The notes beneath the pieces are model-generated. The model was not told the DNA's origin. It ran no database searches and worked only from the letters and a program-made list of their open reading frames with translations. From Rugamonas brunnea (lineage in GTDB: Bacteria > Pseudomonadota > Gammaproteobacteria > Burkholderiales > Burkholderiaceae_D): a stretch of DNA of 64,000 nt. Shown piece after piece: positions 17,812-26,661 of the stretch. Positions within the stretch are counted from its first letter, which is position 1, and every line of letters starts with the position of its first letter. Made by a program: the position numbers and the translations under genes. The stretch is taken from positions 55,501 through 119,500 of the forward strand of contig NZ_JACEZT010000018.1 of NCBI RefSeq assembly GCF_014042345.1, in the 5' to 3' direction.

Positions 17812-19191
17812 TCAGGATGACTGGGCGCCAAACACTATACCAGCACTGAAACCAAGCTGCTTGGCGAAGCACACGGCCAGCGGATTGCCCGCGTATTTTC
17901 CGTAGTTGTCGATCGGCGTGTAGCCGGCGGCCGTGTAGAACTGCACCGCGCGCCGGTTCACTGCACGCGTCTCCAGCCACATTTCGCGATAGCCGCGCGC
18001 GCTCGCCTCGCGCTCGAGGAAAGCCAGGATGGCGCGCCCCGTGCCCGCGTTGCCCGCGCGCGCGTACATGCGCTTGACCTCCGCCACGCCCGGCTGCAGC
18101 GGCCGGAACGCGCCGCAGCCGATCGCCACACCCTGCAGGTTGCGCGCCACGGCGAAGCAGGCGGTCTCGCCGCGCACGTCGGCCACGTCGAACGAGGCCT
18201 TGCCGCTACTGCCCGTGATACCAGCCAGGATGCCGGACAACTCGTCCATCAACAATTGCGCGTCGGCCGTCTCGGGGTCTTCCTGCGCAATCGAAATCTG
18301 GTTACCCAGCTGCTCCATCAGGAAAGCGATGAACAGCTTGGTGCGCGCGGGCAGGTGGCGCGTGTCCGTGATCGCATGCACATGGGTCGGCTCCAGCTGC
18401 CAGTCCGGCAGCACGCGCACCAGCCGCCCCGCCTCCACGTCCTGCCGCACGATGCGCGGATCGAGGCCGGCGATGCCGATGCCGCTGGCGGCCATGGCGC
18501 GGTTCACTTCCGCGCTGTTGCTGACGAAGCGCGAACCGCCCATCACCTCCACGGTCTCGCCGCCGCGATGCAAGCGGCGCCACACATCCGTCTCGCGCGC
18601 CGCGCCCCGGCCCACGCACAGCGAATGGTTGGACAGGTCGCTCGCATGCATCAACCGGGGCGCCCGCGCCAGGTATTCGGGCGCCGCGTACAGGTAGCGC
18701 GGCAGCGTGGCGATCTGGCGCACCACCAGCGAGTTGGGGCCGGCCGGCGGGCGGCCCATGCGGATGGCCAGGTCGATCGGCTCCGTCTGCAAATCGACGG
18801 GGCGCACCGTGATGTCGAAATTGAATTTGATGAGCGGATAGGCGCGCGCGAACTCCCCGAGGATGGGCGCCAGGTAGCCGATGGCGAAGTCGGACGTCAT
18901 CGACACCCGCAAGGTGCCGATGGGCCGCTCGGATACATCGCGCAGCGCCTGATGCGCCGACAGCGCTTCCTCGACGATGCTCTGGCAGCGCTTGAAATAC
19001 ACTTCGCCGGCCGCCGTCAGCTCCACCTTGCGGGTCGAGCGGTTCAGCAGCCGCAGGCCGATGATCTTTTCCAGCTCCGCGATATTGCGCGACAGCGTGG
19101 AATTGGGCATGTCCAGCGCGTCGGCGGCGGCGCGGAAGCTCTTGCGCCGGGCCACTTCCACGAACAGCCGCATGTAATTCAGCACATCCAA
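17812..19191 (-). CDS. LysR-type regulator fused to a C-terminal GNAT acetyltransferase
   Basis: 459 residues, about 150 more than a normal LysR protein. Residues 1–60 are the winged helix (YMRLFVEVARRKSFRAAADA), and about 92–297 the inducer-binding domain. From about 300 to 446 a GNAT domain follows, with the acetyl-CoA loop RAGNAGTGRAILAFLE, LETRAVNRRAVQFYTAAGY and a final KYAGNPLAVCFAK strand. The reading frame is open throughout with no repeat at the junction. The start is a TTG at 19191 supported by GGAG 7 bp upstream and the usual LysR N-terminus. It is divergent from a 59-codon gene and precedes a methyltransferase gene. An effector-controlled acetyltransferase or acetylation-sensing regulator is possible. 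Confidence 0.9.
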   Translation of the reverse strand: MDVLNYMRLFVEVARRKSFRAAADALDMPNSTLSRNIAELEKIIGLRLLNRSTRKVELTAAGEVYFKRCQSIVEEALSAHQALRDVSERPIGTLRVSMTSDFAIGYLAPILGEFARAYPLIKFNFDITVRPVDLQTEPIDLAIRMGRPPAGPNSLVVRQIATLPRYLYAAPEYLARAPRLMHASDLSNHSLCVGRGAARETDVWRRLHRGGETVEVMGGSRFVSNSAEVNRAMAASGIGIAGLDPRIVRQDVEAGRLVRVLPDWQLEPTHVHAITDTRHLPARTKLFIAFLMEQLGNQISIAQEDPETADAQLLMDELSGILAGITGSSGKASFDVADVRGETACFAVARNLQGVAIGCGAFRPLQPGVAEVKRMYARAGNAGTGRAILAFLEREASARGYREMWLETRAVNRRAVQFYTAAGYTPIDNYGKYAGNPLAVCFAKQLGFSAGIVFGAQSS

Positions 19192-19290
19192 TCATTGCTC
19201 CATTTTTGGAATACTCAATTCGATTATACGTATTTATCCCATCGCGGGAACAGTGCAAAATAAGCATACCAAATCGACAAGGAGTTCAAG

Positions 19291-19470
19291 ATGGCAACAC
19301 TGCTCAGCGTGAACCAAGCCTCCGTCCCCTGCGCGCCCCTTTCCTCCCGCCCCGCCAGCGCGCATCCGGCCACCGCCCAGCACGCGGCCAAACCCGCCAA
19401 GTCGGCCACCCTGCCCTCGGACTTCCTGCGCGAACTGCACCACCTCCTCGCCGCGCTGGCCCACAAGTAG
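19291..19470 (+). CDS. Hypothetical 59-residue protein divergent from the LysR–GNAT gene
   Basis: ATG at 19291 to TAG at 19468–19470. A strong AAGGAG (19279–19284) sits 6 bp before the ATG, the best ribosome-binding site in this neighbourhood. The sequence begins MATLLSVNQASVPCAPLSS, has an Ala/Pro/Ser/His-rich middle, and ends in an amphipathic helix (LPSDFLRELHHLLAALAHK). It has no signal peptide or membrane segment. It starts 100 bp from the divergent LysR–GNAT gene, the classical arrangement for a LysR target. Family not recognised. The ORF could be chance, but the ribosome-binding site and position argue for a real gene. Confidence 0.6.
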   Translation: MATLLSVNQASVPCAPLSSRPASAHPATAQHAAKPAKSATLPSDFLRELHHLLAALAHK

Positions 19471-19594
19471 GGCCGGCGCAACTGCACCGAGCGTGACATC
19501 ATGCGCTCCGTATTTATCATTTGACCAGAGATGAGGACAATAAGCTAAGATACTCTTTGCAATTTCGCTTACCTCTTCTCTTTTGGCACCGCAC

Positions 19595-20530
19595 ATGAAT
19601 CAACTCGAACAGCTCAAGCAATTCACCACCGTCGTTGCCGACACCGGCGATTTCCAGTCGATGAAGGCCTACACCCCGCGCGACGCCACCACCAACCCGT
19701 CGCTGATCCTGAAGGCGGTGCAGAAGGACGAATACAAGCCGCTGCTGGAAAAGGCCGTGCGCGACAACCCCAATGCCGCCACCGGCGACGTGATCGATCA
19801 CCTGCTGATCGCGTTCGGTGGCGAGATCCTGAAGATCGTCAGCGGCCGCGTCTCGACCGAGATCGACGCCCGCCTGTCGTTCGACACGGAAGGCTCGGTG
19901 GCCAAGGCCCGTGAATTGATCCACCTGTACGAAACGGCCGGCTTCGACCGCGAACGCGTGCTGATCAAGATGGCCGCCACCTGGGAAGGCATCCGCGCGG
20001 CGGAGATCCTGGAGAAGGAGTGCATCCACTGCAACATGACGCTGCTGTTCTCGCTGGGCCAGGCTATCGCCTGCGCGGAAGCGGGCGCCCAGCTCATTTC
20101 GCCGTTCGTGGGCCGCATCTACGACTGGTACAAGAAGTCCACCGGCATCGAATACGAGCCGGCCGAGGACCCGGGCGTGCAGTCGGTCAAGCGCATCTAC
20201 AACTACTACCGCAAGTTCGGCTACCAGACCGAGGTGATGGGCGCCAGCTTCCGCAACACGGGCCAGATCCTGGAACTGGCCGGCTGCGACCTGCTCACCA
20301 TCAGCCCCGACCTGCTGAAGCAACTGGCCAGCAGCGACGCCCCCGTCATGCGCAAGCTGTCGGCCGAATCGGCGCCGGCCGCCCCCGTGGGCAAGATGTC
20401 GCTGGACGAGAAATCGTTCCGCTTCATGCTCAACGAGGACGCCATGGCCACGGAAAAACTGGCCGAAGGCATCCGCGCCTTCTGCGCCGACTCGGGCAAG
20501 CTGAAACAGATCATCTCCGGTATGCGCTGA
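19595..20530 (+). CDS. tal: Transaldolase
   Basis: 311 residues from the ATG at 19595; a TTG four codons upstream is possible but unnecessary. Transaldolase moves a dihydroxyacetone unit between sedoheptulose 7-phosphate and glyceraldehyde 3-phosphate in the pentose phosphate pathway. The TalB-type features are YTPRDATTNPSLIL near the N-terminus, the Schiff-base lysine in VLIKMAAT, CNMTLLFSLGQA, and VGRIYDWYKK. The gene stands alone, with no HexR-type palindrome in its 124-bp upstream gap. A large GC-rich hairpin follows its stop. It works with rpiA and zwf of this window. Confidence 0.97.
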   Translation: MNQLEQLKQFTTVVADTGDFQSMKAYTPRDATTNPSLILKAVQKDEYKPLLEKAVRDNPNAATGDVIDHLLIAFGGEILKIVSGRVSTEIDARLSFDTEGSVAKARELIHLYETAGFDRERVLIKMAATWEGIRAAEILEKECIHCNMTLLFSLGQAIACAEAGAQLISPFVGRIYDWYKKSTGIEYEPAEDPGVQSVKRIYNYYRKFGYQTEVMGASFRNTGQILELAGCDLLTISPDLLKQLASSDAPVMRKLSAESAPAAPVGKMSLDEKSFRFMLNEDAMATEKLAEGIRAFCADSGKLKQIISGMR

Positions 20531-20553
20531 TCGCTTCAGCCCTCGTTCCTCGC

Positions 20554-20610
20554 CAGCGGGGACGGCGCACGCGGGCCGGCACTGGCCGGACGCGGGTGCC
20601 GTCCCCGCTG
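20554..20610 (+). terminator. Long hairpin after tal
   Basis: A perfect 13-bp outer stem (CAGCGGGGACGGC at 20554–20566, GCCGTCCCCGCTG at 20598–20610) encloses 31 bases, which contain a further CGCG pair and GGCCGG repeats that can extend the fold. It begins 23 bp past the tal stop. No T-run follows, so it may be a Rho-associated or mRNA-stabilising structure rather than a classical terminator. Confidence 0.55.
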
Positions 20611-20737
20611 CCATTTCCACCGTTGTCGGCTACAAAACGTTACATGAATTGCTGTATTACAATGCTGCAACCCACCCCGCCCTTATCATGCGCCGGGGAC
20701 CAGCACAGTCAACCATCCTAATATTTACGAGACATCC

Positions 20738-21961
20738 ATGAGATCAGTCCCGCGCTGCACGTCTGTCGCCCTCTCCCTCCTTACCCTGGCCAGCCTGGCC
20801 GCCTGCGGCGACAAGGCCGCCGGCAATGGCGGCCCGCCGCCAGCGCCCACGGTCGCCACCATCACCGTCGCCCCTGCCGCCGTCACCCTCAGCACCGAGC
20901 TGCCGGGCCGGCTGGAAGCATCGCGCACGGCCCAGGTACGGGCGCGCACGGCCGGCATCGTGCTGCAACGGGTCTACACGGAAGGGGGCGACGTCAAGGC
21001 GGGCCAAGTGCTGTTCCGGATCGACCCGGCCAGCTTCCAGGCCTCGTACGACAGCGCCCAGGCGGCCGTCTCCAAGGCCGAGGCCAACCTGGCCCAGGCT
21101 GACCTGAAAGTGAAACGCTACAAACCGCTGCTGGCCGCGCAGGCCGTGAGCCAGCAGGAATACGACGACGCCGTCACGGCCCAGAAGCAGGCCACCGCCG
21201 ACCTGGCGACGGCCCGGGCCGCGCGCCAGAACGCCAGCCTCACGCTCGGTTACGCCACCGTCACCGCCCCCATCTCGGGCCGCGCCAGCCGCGCGCTCGT
21301 CACGGAAGGCGCGCTGGTGGGCCAGGGCGAAGCCACGCCGATGGCCACCGTGCAGCAGATTGATCCGATCTACGTCACCATCACCCAGTCGTCCACCGAG
21401 CTGCTGAAATTGCAGCGCGCGCTGGCCAGCGGCAAACTGACCAGCGCCGGCAAGGGCCAGGCCAAGGTCACGCTGGTGACGGAAGACGGCCAGACCTACC
21501 CGCTGCCGGGCAAGCTGCTGTTCTCGGATGTGTCGGTCGATGAAAGCACAGGCGCCGTGTCGATGCGGGCCGAGTTCCCGAATCCCCAGCACACGCTGCT
21601 GCCGGGCATGTACGTGCGCGCGCGCCTGGAGCAAGGCGTGCGCGAAGCCGCCATCACCGTGCCGCAGCAGGCCGTGGTGCGCGGACCGGAAGGCGCGTCC
21701 GTGCTGGTGGTGGGCCCCGACGACAAGGTGCAATCGCAGCCCGTGGTGGCCGACAGCGCCCAGGGCCAGGACTGGGTGATCAGCTCCGGCCTGAAAGGCG
21801 GCGAACGCATCATCGTGGAAGGCTTCCAGAAGGCCAAGCCGGGCGCGCAGGTCAAGCCGCAGCCGTGGACCGGGCCAGCGTCGGCGTCGGCGCCTGCATC
21901 GGCATCGGCATCGGCATCCGCTTCGGCCGCTGCTGCTGCGGCGCCGGCTGCGGCCAAATAA
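20738..21961 (+). CDS. RND efflux periplasmic adaptor (AcrA/MexA-like)
   Basis: 407 residues. A lipoprotein signal with lipobox LAAC (Cys23) anchors it to the inner membrane. The barrel-sandwich lipoyl half LEASRTAQVRARTAGIVLQR, the long coiled-coil hairpin (about 105–175) and the beta-barrel region follow in the usual order for a membrane fusion protein. It links the RND pump (next gene, 15 bp away) to the outer-membrane channel. The C-terminus is odd: after QPWTGPAS comes about 28 residues made almost only of Ala and Ser, encoded by a GCATCG hexamer array near 21896–21919. No tetR-type regulator is adjacent. Confidence 0.94.
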   Translation: MRSVPRCTSVALSLLTLASLAACGDKAAGNGGPPPAPTVATITVAPAAVTLSTELPGRLEASRTAQVRARTAGIVLQRVYTEGGDVKAGQVLFRIDPASFQASYDSAQAAVSKAEANLAQADLKVKRYKPLLAAQAVSQQEYDDAVTAQKQATADLATARAARQNASLTLGYATVTAPISGRASRALVTEGALVGQGEATPMATVQQIDPIYVTITQSSTELLKLQRALASGKLTSAGKGQAKVTLVTEDGQTYPLPGKLLFSDVSVDESTGAVSMRAEFPNPQHTLLPGMYVRARLEQGVREAAITVPQQAVVRGPEGASVLVVGPDDKVQSQPVVADSAQGQDWVISSGLKGGERIIVEGFQKAKPGAQVKPQPWTGPASASAPASASASASASAAAAAAPAAAK

Positions 21962-21976
21962 GCGCGGGGAGCACAG

Positions 21977-24900
21977 ATGCCTAAGTTCTTCATCGACCGC
22001 CCCGTCTTCGCGTGGGTGATCGCGCTGTTCATCCTGCTGGGCGGCGCGCTGGCCATCACCACGCTGCCGGTGGCCCAGTATCCGACCATCGCCCCGCCGT
22101 CCATCGTCATCACGGCCAACTACCCCGGCGCCACGGCGCAGGTGCTGGACGACGCCGTCACCAGCGTGATCGAGCAGGAAATGAACGGGGCCGACGGCTT
22201 GCAGTACGTCGAGTCCCAGAGCGAGGCCAATGGCGCCGTCACCATCACCGTCACCTTCCAGCCGGGCACCAATCCCGACCTGGCGGCGGTGGATGTGCAA
22301 AACCGCATCAAGCGGGTCGAATCGCGCCTGCCGGCCGCAGTCACCCAGCAAGGTGTGCAGGTCAACAAGGCGCGCTCGAACATCCTGATGTTCGTCGGCC
22401 TGTCGTCCACCGACGGCAAGCTCGATCCGACCGCGCTGGGCGACTACCTGGCCCGCAACGTCGTCAACGAGATCAAGCGCATTCCCGGCGTGGGCCAGGC
22501 CCAGTTGTTCGGCACCGAGCGCGCCATGCGCATCTGGATCGACCCGGCCAAGCTGGTGGGCCTGAAGATGACCATGGCCGACGTGACGGCCGCCATCAAG
22601 GCCCAGAACGCGCAGGTGGCGTCCGGCACGCTGGGCGATCTGCCCAGCCCCGCGAAGCAAACCTATTCCGCGCCCATCGTCGTCACCGGCCAGTTGTCCT
22701 CGACGGACGAATTCGGCCGCATCGTCCTGCGCGCCAATCCCAACGGCTCGCTGGTGCGGCTGTCGGACGTGGCCCGCATCGAAATGGGCGGCGCCAGCTA
22801 CAGCATCAATGCGCGCCTGAACGGCGCGCCGTTCTCCGCCATCGGCGTGCAGCTGTCCCTGTCCGGCAATGCGCTGCAAACGGCGACGGCGGTGCGCAAC
22901 AAGATGGACCAACTGGCCAAGTACTTCCCGCCCGGCGTGAAGTACACCGTGCCTTACGATACCTCGCTGTTCGTCAAGATCTCCATCGAGGAAGTGGTGA
23001 AAACGCTGGTGGAAGCAGTGATCCTGGTGTTCCTCGTGATGTACCTGTTCCTGCAAAACATACGCTACACGCTGATCCCCACCATCGTGGTGCCGGTGGC
23101 GCTGATGGGCACCTTCGCCACCATGCAGATGTTCGGCTTCTCGATCAACGTGCTGACCATGTTCGGCATGGTGCTGGCGATCGGTATCCTTGTCGATGAC
23201 GCCATCGTCGTGGTGGAGAACGTCGAACGCATCATGAGCGAGGAAGGCCTGTCGCCGCGCGACGCCACCCGCAAGGCCATGGGCCAGATCACCGGCGCCA
23301 TTATCGGCATCACGCTGGTGCTGATCGCCGTGTTCATCCCGATGGCCTTCTTCGGCGGCGCCGTGGGCGCCATCTACCGCCAGTTTTCGCTGTCGATGGT
23401 GTCGGCCATGGTGTTCTCGGCGCTGATGGCGCTGTCGCTCACGCCGGCCCTGTGCGCCACCATCCTGCAGCCGGTGGAAGCGGGCCATCACCATGAGAAG
23501 CGCGGTTTCTTCGGCTGGTTCAACCGCCGCTTCGCCGTCACGGCCACCGGCTACCAGGGCATGATCGCCAAGATCCTGACCCGCACCGGCCGCTATCTCG
23601 TGATCTTCGCGCTGATCCTGGGCGTGGTGGGCTGGCTGTACGCGCGCCTGCCGTCGTCCTTCCTGCCCAATGAGGACCAAGGCTACCTGATCACCAACGT
23701 GCAGCTGCCGGCCGGCGCCTCCACCAGCCGCACGGCCGCCGTGCTGGCCAAGGTGGACGCCTACTTCCGCCAGCAGCCCGGCGTGGCGCGTACCATCGCG
23801 GTGGCCGGCTTCAGCTTCTCGGGCAATGGTCAGAACGCGGGCCTGGTGTTCGTGCCGCTCAAGGACTGGAGCGAACGTGGGCCGGACCAGTCGGCCACCG
23901 CCATCGCGCAGCGCGCGTTCGGCGCCCTGTCCGGCATTTCGGACGCCATCGTGTTCCCGCTCAGCCCCCCACCCATCCGCGAACTCGGTAACGCCACCGG
24001 CATCACGGCGCGCCTGCAGGACCGCAGCGGCCAGGGCCACGCCGCCCTGCTGGCCGCCCGCAACCAGTTGCTGGAACTGGCCGGCAAGAGCAAGGTGCTG
24101 AAAGGCGTGCGTCCCGAGGGCTTGGAAGACGCGCCGCAGCTGCAGCTCGACATCGACCGTGAAAAAGCCAACGCACTGGGCGTGGCCTTCGCCGACATCA
24201 ACAGCATGCTGTCGATCTCGCTCGGCTCGTCCTACGTGAACGACTTCGCCAGCGCCGGCCGCCAGCAACGCGTGATCGTACAGGCCGACGCGCCGCAGCG
24301 CCTGCAGCCGGAAGACCTGATGAAGCTCAACGTGCGCAGCGCCAGCGGCGCCATGGTGCCGTTTGCGTCGTTCGCCCGCTCGCACTGGATCAACGGCCCC
24401 GTGCAGCTGGTGCGCTACAACGGCTACCCCGCCATCAAGCTGACCGGCGACGCAGCCCCCGGCCGCTCCACCGGTGAAGCCATGGCCGAACTGGAACGCC
24501 TGGCAGAACAACTGCCGCCCGGCTTCGGCATCGAATGGACCGGCCAGTCGCTGGAAGAAAAAACCTCCGGCTCGCAGGCGCCTGCCCTGTTCGCGCTGTC
24601 GCTGCTGGCCGCCTTCCTGGTGCTGGCCGCGCTGTATGAAAGCGAATCGATCCCGGTGGCGGTGCTGCTGGTGGTGCCGCTGGGCGTGCTGGGCGCGCTG
24701 CTGGGCGCCACCTTGCGCGGCCTGCCCAACGACGTCTACTTCAAGGTCGGCCTGATCGCCATCATCGGCCTGTCGGCCAAGAACGCGATCCTGATCATCG
24801 AGTTCGCCAAGGACTTGCAGGCGCAAGGCAAAGGCCTGATCGAATCGACGCTGGAAGCGGTGCACCTGCGCTTCCGCCCCATCATCATGACCTCGCTGGC

Positions 24901-25129
24901 CTTCATCCTCGGCGTGCTGCCGCTGGTGGTGGCCAGCGGCGCCGGCTCCGCCAGCCAGCGCGCCATCGGCACCGGCGTGATGGGCGGCATGATCACGGCC
25001 ACCGTGCTGGCCGTGTTCCTGGTGCCCGTGTTCTTCGTCGTGATCCGCCGCATATTCAAGGGCAGCGAACGCCAGCGCCGTCTGGCCGCACATGAACTGG
25101 ACCTGCCTGTGGAGAAAAAACATGACTAA
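21977..25129 (+). CDS. RND multidrug efflux transporter (AcrB/MexB-like, HAE1 family)
   Basis: 1050 residues, the standard HAE1 length, with 12 expected membrane helices. The proton-relay residues are present: the adjacent Asp pair in LVDDAIVVVENVERI of TM4 and the Lys in IGLSAKNAILIIEFAKD of TM10. The N-terminus MPKFFIDRPVFAWVIALFI and the docking-loop sequences are typical of AcrB-type drug exporters rather than metal (CusA) pumps. It is the middle gene of a three-gene operon, and overlaps the outer-membrane channel gene by 8 bp. Likely substrates are hydrophobic drugs, dyes or solvents (family-based inference). Confidence 0.97.
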   Translation: MPKFFIDRPVFAWVIALFILLGGALAITTLPVAQYPTIAPPSIVITANYPGATAQVLDDAVTSVIEQEMNGADGLQYVESQSEANGAVTITVTFQPGTNPDLAAVDVQNRIKRVESRLPAAVTQQGVQVNKARSNILMFVGLSSTDGKLDPTALGDYLARNVVNEIKRIPGVGQAQLFGTERAMRIWIDPAKLVGLKMTMADVTAAIKAQNAQVASGTLGDLPSPAKQTYSAPIVVTGQLSSTDEFGRIVLRANPNGSLVRLSDVARIEMGGASYSINARLNGAPFSAIGVQLSLSGNALQTATAVRNKMDQLAKYFPPGVKYTVPYDTSLFVKISIEEVVKTLVEAVILVFLVMYLFLQNIRYTLIPTIVVPVALMGTFATMQMFGFSINVLTMFGMVLAIGILVDDAIVVVENVERIMSEEGLSPRDATRKAMGQITGAIIGITLVLIAVFIPMAFFGGAVGAIYRQFSLSMVSAMVFSALMALSLTPALCATILQPVEAGHHHEKRGFFGWFNRRFAVTATGYQGMIAKILTRTGRYLVIFALILGVVGWLYARLPSSFLPNEDQGYLITNVQLPAGASTSRTAAVLAKVDAYFRQQPGVARTIAVAGFSFSGNGQNAGLVFVPLKDWSERGPDQSATAIAQRAFGALSGISDAIVFPLSPPPIRELGNATGITARLQDRSGQGHAALLAARNQLLELAGKSKVLKGVRPEGLEDAPQLQLDIDREKANALGVAFADINSMLSISLGSSYVNDFASAGRQQRVIVQADAPQRLQPEDLMKLNVRSASGAMVPFASFARSHWINGPVQLVRYNGYPAIKLTGDAAPGRSTGEAMAELERLAEQLPPGFGIEWTGQSLEEKTSGSQAPALFALSLLAAFLVLAALYESESIPVAVLLVVPLGVLGALLGATLRGLPNDVYFKVGLIAIIGLSAKNAILIIEFAKDLQAQGKGLIESTLEAVHLRFRPIIMTSLAFILGVLPLVVASGAGSASQRAIGTGVMGGMITATVLAVFLVPVFFVVIRRIFKGSERQRRLAAHELDLPVEKKHD

Positions 25130-26654
25130 GCCCGGCCACACTCTCTTGACCGCGCTGCTGGCGGCCGGCCTGTTGTCGGCCTGCTCGCTGGCGCCCACCC
25201 TGCAACGCCCGGCCGCGCCGGTGGCCGCCACCTGGCCCGAAGCGTCGGCCGCCGACAGCGCCGCCGAGGGCAAGGCCGCCGCCGACACGGGCTGGCGCGA
25301 CTACTTCACCGACGCCCGCCTGCAACAACTGATCGCCACGGCGCTGGAGCACAACCGCGACCTGCGCACGGCCGCCCTGCGCATGGAGGAAGCGCGCGCC
25401 CAGTACGACATCCAGTCCGCCGACCGGCTGCCCAATGTGAACGCCAGCGCCACCGACACCCGCGCCAAGACGCCGGCCTTCCTCACGCCCAGCGGCCAGA
25501 GCACGATCGGCAAGCGCTACGACGTGGGCCTGTCCATGCCCGCCTTCGAGCTGGACTTCTTCGGCCGCGTGAAAAGCCTGAACGATGCCGCGCTGGCGGC
25601 CTACCTGGCCACCGACGAGGCGCGCCAGGCGGCGCAGATCGGACTGGTGGCCGACGTGGCCAAAGCCTACTACACGGAACGGGCTTACGCCGAGCAGTAC
25701 GCGCTGGCCCAGCAAAGCTTCGAAACGCGCCAGCGCACCTACGACCTGACGCGCCAGCGTGCCAACGTGGGCGCCTCGTCGCTGCTCGACTTGCGTACCA
25801 ACGAAACGCTGATGGAAACGGCCCGCGCGGCCGCGCTCACGCTGGCGCGCCAGCGCGCGCAGGCTGAAAACGCGCTGACGCTGCTGGTGGGCCAGCCACC
25901 CGCGCCTGCCCCGGCCAACGCCGCCACCGCCGCAAATGCCGCCAATACCGCGAATGGCGCCGGCACCGCCAGCGCTGCCAACAACGCACGCGACACCAGC
26001 AATACCAACGCTGCCAACAGCGCCAACAACGCCGGCGCCCTGGCCAGCGACGCCCAGATCGACGCCATGAGCGCGCTACCGGCCGGCCTGCCGTCGGACC
26101 TGCTCACGCGCCGGCCCGACATCCGCGCCGCCGAGCAGCGCCTGAAGTCGGCCAACGCCAACATCGGCGCCGCGCGGGCCGCCTTCTTCCCGCGCGTGAG
26201 CCTGACGGCGGCCGTGGGCAGCAGCAGCCCCACGCTGGGCGGCCTGTTCGACAGCGGCTCGGGCAGCTGGTCGTTCGCGCCGCAACTGGTGCTGCCGATC
26301 TTCGACGCGGGCCGCAACCGCGCCAACCTGAACCTGAGCGAAGTGCGCAAGAACCTGGCCGTGGCCGACTACGAGAAGACCATCCAGGTGGCCTTCCGCG
26401 AAGTGGCCGACGCGCTGGCCGCGCGCAGCTACCTGGGCGACCAGGTGACAGCGCAGCGGGCCATCCAGGATGCCCAGGCCGACCGCCTGCGGCTGCTGGA
26501 ACTGCGCTTCGCCAACGGCGTGGCCAGCTCGCTCGACGTGCTCGACGCCCAGCGCGAACTGTTCAGCGCCCAGCAAACGCTGGTGCAGGCGCGCCTGCTG
26601 CGCACCACCAGCGCCATCGACCTGTACCGGGCGCTGGGCGGCGGATTGAAGTAA
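25122..26654 (+). CDS. Outer-membrane efflux channel lipoprotein (OprM/NodT family)
   Basis: 510 residues from the ATG at 25122, which overlaps the pump gene; an earlier in-frame ATG ten codons upstream lacks the signal peptide at its proper place. The lipobox LLSAC gives Cys21. The two OEP repeats are recognisable (FELDFFGRVKSLNDAALAAYL, then LPSDLLTRRPDIRAAEQRL). Between them, residues about 262–308 are an Ala/Asn/Thr/Gly-rich stretch just after LTLLVGQPPAPAP that normal OprM proteins lack or have only as a short linker. It is probably a flexible periplasmic insertion. It completes the tripartite pump. Confidence 0.95.
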   Translation: MTKPGHTLLTALLAAGLLSACSLAPTLQRPAAPVAATWPEASAADSAAEGKAAADTGWRDYFTDARLQQLIATALEHNRDLRTAALRMEEARAQYDIQSADRLPNVNASATDTRAKTPAFLTPSGQSTIGKRYDVGLSMPAFELDFFGRVKSLNDAALAAYLATDEARQAAQIGLVADVAKAYYTERAYAEQYALAQQSFETRQRTYDLTRQRANVGASSLLDLRTNETLMETARAAALTLARQRAQAENALTLLVGQPPAPAPANAATAANAANTANGAGTASAANNARDTSNTNAANSANNAGALASDAQIDAMSALPAGLPSDLLTRRPDIRAAEQRLKSANANIGAARAAFFPRVSLTAAVGSSSPTLGGLFDSGSGSWSFAPQLVLPIFDAGRNRANLNLSEVRKNLAVADYEKTIQVAFREVADALAARSYLGDQVTAQRAIQDAQADRLRLLELRFANGVASSLDVLDAQRELFSAQQTLVQARLLRTTSAIDLYRALGGGLK

Positions 26655-26661
26655 GGCGGCC

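Noticed and set aside
17812..19191. The LysR–GNAT fusion as a sequencing frameshift artefact
   Set aside because: No homopolymer or repeat is seen at the junction, and no start with a ribosome-binding site is evident for a separate GNAT gene. I keep the fusion, though reads should confirm it.
20744..25288. A 1514-codon open frame on the minus strand, opposite the RND efflux genes
   Set aside because: It lies antisense to the adaptor, the pump and the start of the channel gene, all recognisable. GC-rich codon use leaves the complementary frame open. The translation is rich in His, Arg, Gly and Gln with no domain.
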